From Thiobacillus sp. (GTDB lineage: Bacteria; Pseudomonadota; Gammaproteobacteria; Burkholderiales; Thiobacillaceae), in NCBI GenBank assembly GCA_024235835.1, contig JACKLQ010000003.1:124001-188000 (forward strand): a stretch of 64,000 bases of DNA, written 5' to 3'. Made by a program: the position numbers and the translations under genes. Positions 60,004 through 64,000 of this stretch are shown here, one piece after another; the first letter of the stretch is position 1; each line of letters begins with the position of its first letter. The notes beneath the pieces are model-generated. The model made no database searches. It worked only from the letters and a program-made list of their open reading frames with translations, and was not told where the DNA came from.

Positions 60004-60789
60004 GGTATTCGATGCTTCGGCCCCGGATTTGCGTCCAAGGCGTCGCTTCACCCACAGGGCATAACCTGACAGGCCATAACCCAGGAACAGCAGGAACAGG
60101 ATGATGGGCGGGTCGATGGACACCAGGCTGAAGGCCAGGGCCACCAGCACGATGACGACGAAAGGCACGCTGCGCTTGAGGTTGATGTCCTTGCCGCTGT
60201 AGAAGCGGAAGTTGGAGATCATGGAAAGACCCGCGAACAGCGTGACGCCCCAGGCCAGCCACCGCACCTCCTGACCGGTCACGTGGTTGTCCACCATGAC
60301 CCAGACGAAACTTGCTGCCAGGGCCGCCGCGGAGGGGCTGGGCAACCCCAGGAACCAGTGCTTGTCCTGCACAGCCAGCATGGTGTTGAAACGGGCCAGG
60401 CGCAGGGCCGCGCCAGCACAGTAGACGAAGGCGGCGATCCAGCCCAGCTTGCCCATGCCCTGCAGGGCGAAGCTGTACATCACCAGGGCCGGTGCCACGC
60501 CAAAGGACACCATGTCCGAAAGGGAGTCATATTCCGCGCCGAAGGCGCTCTGGGTGTTGGTGAGCCGGGCCACCCGTCCATCCAGGCCATCCAATACCAT
60601 GGCCACGAAGATGGCCACCGCCGCAGACTCGTAGTGGCCGTTCATGGCCTGGACGATGGCGAAGAAGCCGGCGAATAGGGCGCCCGTGGTGAACAGGTTG
60701 GGCAGCAGGAAGATGCCGCGCCGGCGGGGCTTGCCTTCCTCCTCCACCAGATCCACTTCAGCCTTCTGGTCGTCCGGGGCGCCTGTCAT
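59986..60789 (-). CDS. pssA: CDP-diacylglycerol-serine O-phosphatidyltransferase
   Basis: Makes phosphatidylserine at the inner membrane. The 267-residue protein has the CDP-alcohol phosphotransferase motif DGLDGRVARLTNTQSAFGAE followed by YDSLSD near residues 67-92, plus several TM helices (FTTGALFAGFFAIVQAM, VPFVVIVLVALAFSLVS, IILFLLFLGYGLSGYAL). It lies 3 bp after psd, its partner enzyme in phosphatidylethanolamine synthesis. The C-terminus is basic. Confidence 0.94.
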   Translation of the reverse strand: MTGAPDDQKAEVDLVEEEGKPRRRGIFLLPNLFTTGALFAGFFAIVQAMNGHYESAAVAIFVAMVLDGLDGRVARLTNTQSAFGAEYDSLSDMVSFGVAPALVMYSFALQGMGKLGWIAAFVYCAGAALRLARFNTMLAVQDKHWFLGLPSPSAAALAASFVWVMVDNHVTGQEVRWLAWGVTLFAGLSMISNFRFYSGKDINLKRSVPFVVIVLVALAFSLVSIDPPIILFLLFLGYGLSGYALWVKRRLGRKSGAEASNTLPPAK

Positions 60790-60792
60790 GGA

Positions 60793-61461
60793 TCAGAGTT
60801 GGGCCAGCACGTCATTGGACGCCTGCACCTTGTCTCCGATGGAAACCCGGGGCTTGGCATCCGTGGGCAGATAGACGTCCACCCGGGAACCGAAGCGGAT
60901 GAAACCGTAGCGCTGCCCCCGGTTGAATTGGTCGCCGGGCTTGGCATAGCACAGGATGCGCCGGGCGATGAGGCCTGCCACCTGTACGCAGGTTACGTCC
61001 TTGCCGTCCCGGGTCTGGAACCACAGGGCATTGCGCTCGTTTTCGGTGGAGGCCTTGGCCAGGTCGGCATTGATGAACTTGCCCGGGTTGTACCAGTGAC
61101 CTTTCACCTCGCCGTCCACCGGCGCACGGTTGGAATGCACGTTGAAGACATTCATGAACACGCTAATCTTCAGGGCACGACGCTTCAACCAGGGGTCGTC
61201 AGTCTCCTCTACGGCAACGATGCGTCCATCCGCGGGAGACAGCACCAAGCCTTCGCCCCCAGGCGCAAAGCGCGCCGGATCGCGGAAGAACTGCAATACG
61301 AAAAGGCTGATCACCCAGCAAGGCAATGCCCATCCCCAGCCGCTGGCGAAGGTGACGATGACGGAAGCCCCCAGCGCCAGCGCCAGGAAAGGCCAACCTT
61401 CACGGGCAATGATGGGATGGGGCCAGGGGGCCTTGGCGGGAGGGGCTACACCGATGCACAT
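60793..61461 (-). CDS. psd: Phosphatidylserine decarboxylase proenzyme
   Basis: Makes phosphatidylethanolamine. The 222-residue short form has an N-terminal TM region (WPFLALALGASVIVTFASGW, GWALPCWVISLFVLQFF), FRDPARFAPGGEG, VFMNVFNVHSNRAPVDGEV with catalytic His, and the self-cleavage site in GFIRFGSRVDVYLP near residue 190, where Gly-Ser becomes the pyruvoyl end. It lies upstream of pssA (3-bp gap) and 78 bp downstream of ilvC, with a hairpin between. Confidence 0.94.
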   Translation of the reverse strand: MCIGVAPPAKAPWPHPIIAREGWPFLALALGASVIVTFASGWGWALPCWVISLFVLQFFRDPARFAPGGEGLVLSPADGRIVAVEETDDPWLKRRALKISVFMNVFNVHSNRAPVDGEVKGHWYNPGKFINADLAKASTENERNALWFQTRDGKDVTCVQVAGLIARRILCYAKPGDQFNRGQRYGFIRFGSRVDVYLPTDAKPRVSIGDKVQASNDVLAQL

Positions 61462-61490
61462 GGAGATATCTTTGGACAGTAGTCAGTCTG

Positions 61491-61520
61491 CAGCCGTCGC
61501 CTATAAGCCGGCGACGGCTG
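61491..61520 (-). terminator. Hairpin between ilvC and psd
   Basis: CAGCCGTCGC (61491-61500) pairs perfectly with GCGACGGCTG (61511-61520) around a 10-nt loop. No T-run follows, so it may be a partial terminator or transcript stabiliser that reduces read-through from ilvC into psd-pssA. Confidence 0.6.
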
Positions 61521-61539
61521 GGAACTGCCGGCTGCCGCC

Positions 61540-62556
61540 TTAGTTCCTGGACTTGTCCACCAGCTTGTTGGCCTTGATCCAGGGCATCATGTCGCGCAGT
61601 TTCTCGCCCACCACTTCGATTGGGTGTTCGGCGGTGAGGCGGCGACGGGCAGTCATGGCAGGGTAGTTGGTCTTGCCTTCCAGGATGAACTGCTTGGCGT
61701 ACTCACCGGTCTGAATGCGCTTCAGGGCATTGCGCATGGCGGCGCGGGACTGCTCGTTGATGACCTCGGGGCCGGTCACGTACTCACCATACTCCGCGTT
61801 GTTGGAGATGGAGTAGTTCATGTTGGCGATGCCGCCTTCGTACATCAGGTCGACGATCAGCTTGAGTTCGTGCAGGCACTCGAAGTAGGCCATCTCGGGG
61901 GCGTAGCCCGCCTCGGTGAGGGTCTCGAAGCCCATCTTCACCAGTTCCACGGCACCGCCGCACAGTACGGCCTGCTCGCCGAACAGATCGGTCTCGGTCT
62001 CCTCGCGGAAGTTGGTCTCGATGACGCCGGCCCGGGCACCACCGTTGGCGGCGGCATAGGCCAGGGCGATGTCCTTGGCCTTGCCGGACTTGTCCTGATA
62101 GATGGCGATGAGGGAGGGCACGCCACCGCCTTGCAGGTAGGTGGAACGCACGGTGTGGCCGGGGCCCTTGGGGGCCACCATGATCACGTCCAGATCGGCG
62201 CGGGGCACGATCTGGTTGTAGTGCACGTTGAAACCGTGGGCGAAGGCCAGGGTGGCGCCCTTCTTGATGTTGGGCTCGATCTCGTTGCGGTAAACGTCAG
62301 GCTGTTGCTCGTCGGGCACCAGGATCATCACCACGTCGGCGTCCTTCACCGCCGCGCCCACTTCCTTCACCGCCAGGCCCGCCTTCTTGGCCTTGTCCCA
62401 GGAGGCGCCGCCCTTGCGCAGGCCCACGGTTACCTTCACGCCGGAGTCCTGCAGGTTGTTGGCGTGGGCATGTCCCTGGGAGCCATAACCGACGATGGTG
62501 ACCTTCTTCTTCTTGATGAGGGAGAGGTCGCAGTCTTTCTCGTAATAAACCTTCAT
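61540..62556 (-). CDS. ilvC: Ketol-acid reductoisomerase
   Basis: Second common step of branched-chain amino acid synthesis, NADPH-dependent. The 338-residue short (class I) enzyme has the dinucleotide-binding VTIVGYGSQGHAHANNLQDS near residue 19 and the metal-binding region TDLFGEQAVLCGGAVELV near 190 plus YFECLHELKLIVDLMYEGG. The ATG at 62556 has AGGACGT upstream. It lies 19 bp after ilvN; the order ilvB-ilvN-ilvC is standard. Confidence 0.97.
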   Translation of the reverse strand: MKVYYEKDCDLSLIKKKKVTIVGYGSQGHAHANNLQDSGVKVTVGLRKGGASWDKAKKAGLAVKEVGAAVKDADVVMILVPDEQQPDVYRNEIEPNIKKGATLAFAHGFNVHYNQIVPRADLDVIMVAPKGPGHTVRSTYLQGGGVPSLIAIYQDKSGKAKDIALAYAAANGGARAGVIETNFREETETDLFGEQAVLCGGAVELVKMGFETLTEAGYAPEMAYFECLHELKLIVDLMYEGGIANMNYSISNNAEYGEYVTGPEVINEQSRAAMRNALKRIQTGEYAKQFILEGKTNYPAMTARRRLTAEHPIEVVGEKLRDMMPWIKANKLVDKSRN

Positions 62557-62575
62557 GGGACGTCCTTTCTGACAA

Positions 62576-63070
62576 TCAAACTTTCATGATGCGGTCGCCC
62601 CGGCCAATGCCCGAGGCGCCGGTTCGAACGGTTTCCAAAATGGCGGTGGCATCCACGGCCTCCAGGAAGGCATCCAGCTTGGAGCCTGGACCGGTGAGCT
62701 CGATGGTGTAGGTCTTGTCAGCCACATCGATGATGCGGCCGCGGAAGATGTCCGTCATGCGTTTCATTTCTTCCCGCGACTCGTTGGTGTGGGTACGCAC
62801 CTTCACCAGCATGAGTTCCCGCTCGATGTGGCTGCCATCGGTCAGGTCCTGGATCTTGACGATGTCCACCAGCTTGTTGAGCTGCTTGGTGATCTGCTCG
62901 ATGACTTCATCCGAGCCCCGGGTGACGATGGTCATGCGGGACAGGGTGGCATCCTCGGTGGGGGCCACGGTAAGCGACTCGATGTTGTAGCCCCGGGCTG
63001 AGAAGAGTCCAGCCACCCGGGACAGGGCCCCGGCTTCGTTTTCCATCAGGAGGGAGATGATGTGCCGCAT
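62576..63070 (-). CDS. ilvN: Acetolactate synthase small (regulatory) subunit
   Basis: Regulatory ACT-domain subunit, also called ilvH, 164 residues. MRHIISLLMENEAGALSRVA is the ACT domain that binds valine for feedback inhibition, followed by GYNIESLTVAPTEDATLSRM. The ATG at 63070 follows GGGAG; the frame is open 6 codons above. It lies between ilvB and ilvC and is followed by ilvC within 19 bp. Gap to ilvB contains a palindromic element. Confidence 0.95.
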   Translation of the reverse strand: MRHIISLLMENEAGALSRVAGLFSARGYNIESLTVAPTEDATLSRMTIVTRGSDEVIEQITKQLNKLVDIVKIQDLTDGSHIERELMLVKVRTHTNESREEMKRMTDIFRGRIIDVADKTYTIELTGPGSKLDAFLEAVDATAILETVRTGASGIGRGDRIMKV

Positions 63071-63099
63071 ATTACCGTGCTCCCTCACTCGCTACTGCT

Positions 63100-63150
63100 C
63101 GTTGCCCCCCGAGGGGGCGTTCGCCTGACTTGAGGCGGCTCTGCGTCAGT
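63100..63150. repeat. Palindromic element between ilvB and ilvN
   Basis: GCCCCC-cga-GGGGGC (63104-63118) and CGCCT-N6-AGGCG (63122-63137) lie side by side in the 87-bp gap. Text such as GCTACTGCTCGTTGCCCCCCG followed by GAGGGGGCG resembles extragenic repeats seen in other betaproteobacteria. It may act as a mild attenuator in the ilvBNC transcript. Confidence 0.55.
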
Positions 63151-63157
63151 CTCATGT

Positions 63158-64000
63158 TTACACCAAGATCATTTCAGACAATCCCTTGCCGGCCGGGATC
63201 ATGGGATACACGTTTTCTCGGGGATCGGTGAGGAAGTTGATGAACACCAGGCGGTCCTTGTACTTGCCGAAGGCATCCCGCAGGGCTGGCTCCACGTCTT
63301 CAGGCTTCTCCACCTGGATGCCCACGTGGCCGTAGGCTTCGGCCAGCTTCACGAAATCCGGCAGGGAGCCCATGTAAGACTCGGCATAGCGTTCTTCGTA
63401 GAAAAACTCCTGCCACTGCCTCACCATGCCCAGGTATCCGTTGTTGAGCAGGATCACCTTGATGGGCAGCTTGTGCTCGAGGCAGGTGGACAGTTCCTGG
63501 ATGTTCATCTGGATGCTGCCCTCGCCGGTGATGCAGGCCACCATGGCGTCAGGGTGGGCGAACTGCACGCCCATGGCGGCGGGCAGGCCGAAGCCCATGG
63601 TGCCCAGCCCACCGGAGTTGATCCAGCGACGGGGCTGATCGAACTTGTAGTACTGGGCCGCCCACATCTGGTGCTGGCCCACGTCGGAGGTGACGTAGGC
63701 CTGGCCGCTGGTCACCTCGTAGAGCTTTTCCACCACGAACTGGGGCTTGATCACCTTGTCGCTCTGCTCGTATTTCAGGCAGTCCTGGGCCCGCCACAGC
63801 TCGATCTGGGCCCACCAGGCCTTGAGGGACTGCTCGTCCGGCTTGTCCTTCTCCGCCTTCAGGAGCTTGATGATCTCCTCCAGCACGTGGGCCACGTCAC
63901 CGACGATGGGCACATCCACCTTGACCCGTTTGGAGATGGAGGAAGGATCCACGTCGATGTGGATGATGCGGTGGTGCTCGCTGCCGAAATGCTTGGGGTT
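63158..64000 (-). CDS. ilvB: Acetolactate synthase large subunit (N-terminus beyond window)
   Basis: ThDP-dependent catalytic subunit for valine, leucine and isoleucine synthesis. The last 280 residues are present; the gene continues beyond the right edge. Visible are HIDVDPSSISKRVKVDVPIV, the domain that binds FAD ending, then the ThDP region GLGTMGFGLPAAMGVQFA and the metal motif TGEGSIQMNIQELSTC, with ILLNNGYLGMVRQWQEFFY completing it. The C-terminus GKGLSEMILV is typical. Followed by ilvN and ilvC on the same strand. Confidence 0.95.
   Translation of the reverse strand, partial: NPKHFGSEHHRIIHIDVDPSSISKRVKVDVPIVGDVAHVLEEIIKLLKAEKDKPDEQSLKAWWAQIELWRAQDCLKYEQSDKVIKPQFVVEKLYEVTSGQAYVTSDVGQHQMWAAQYYKFDQPRRWINSGGLGTMGFGLPAAMGVQFAHPDAMVACITGEGSIQMNIQELSTCLEHKLPIKVILLNNGYLGMVRQWQEFFYEERYAESYMGSLPDFVKLAEAYGHVGIQVEKPEDVEPALRDAFGKYKDRLVFINFLTDPRENVYPMIPAGKGLSEMILV

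Overview
The window is high-GC bacterial chromosome, most probably from a chemolithotrophic, sulfur-oxidising betaproteobacterium (Nitrosomonadales/Rhodocyclales type). That placement is inferred from gene order (leuA-pssA-psd-ilvC-ilvN-ilvB; pcnB-folK-dNK-panB-panC; PP0621-pilS-pilR; dapA-bamC) and from a qmoAB-hdrCB operon, which in relatives works with APS reductase. It is not proven by a marker gene. No rRNA, tRNA or CRISPR array was found.

Layout. 1-2450: cbb3 oxidase subunit I (cut by the edge), a SCO copper chaperone and an Rrf2-type Fe-S regulator. 2490-7700: complete biotin operon (unnamed membrane protein-bioB-bioF-bioH-bioC-bioD) carrying heptanucleotide repeats at two gene starts. 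7700-10500: comF, nudB, and an unusual pair made of a Tat-exported PilJ-like protein and a CheZ-like protein. 10500-11625: a fic gene broken by two in-frame stops. 11870-20340: mutS, small unknown genes, DEAD-box helicase, metallo-hydrolase, bamC, dapA and a methyltransferase. 20320-26470: flagellar export/motor genes fliJKLMNOPQR. 26490-28860: Trm112, lpxK, exbD, exbB. 28950-33560: pcnB, folK, deoxynucleoside kinase, panB, panC, panD. 33580-41240: ampD, thioredoxin, cation exchanger, a sigma-28-type promoter driving a PAS protein plus MCP pair, pilSR and two small genes. 41260-46440: the qmoA-qmoB-hdrC-hdrB operon, closed by a UUCG-loop terminator. 46720-48640: yegP and an IS110-family element. 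48740-58190: valS, an unknown gene, holC, yceI, sucCD, wrbA, hugZ-like, DUF2069 and an FNR-boxed membrane cytochrome c. 58200-64000: leuA, pssA, psd, ilvC, ilvN, ilvB (cut by the edge), with a leucine-rich leader ORF before leuA.

How it works together. Respiration and redox control (ccoN/SCO/Rrf2, qmo-hdr, FNR-boxed cytochrome) and motility/taxis (fli genes, PAS+MCP, CheZ-like, PilJ-like, pilSR) dominate the accessory content; the rest is core biosynthesis of biotin, pantothenate, folate, branched-chain amino acids, lysine and phospholipids.

Most notable: the leaderless leucine-rich leader ORF upstream of leuA, the heptamer arrays at bioD and bioH, the nonsense-split Fic gene that separates autoinhibitory from catalytic parts, the qmoAB-hdrCB operon, the FNR class II promoter of an unnamed cytochrome, and large structured RNA candidates in the IS110 element.
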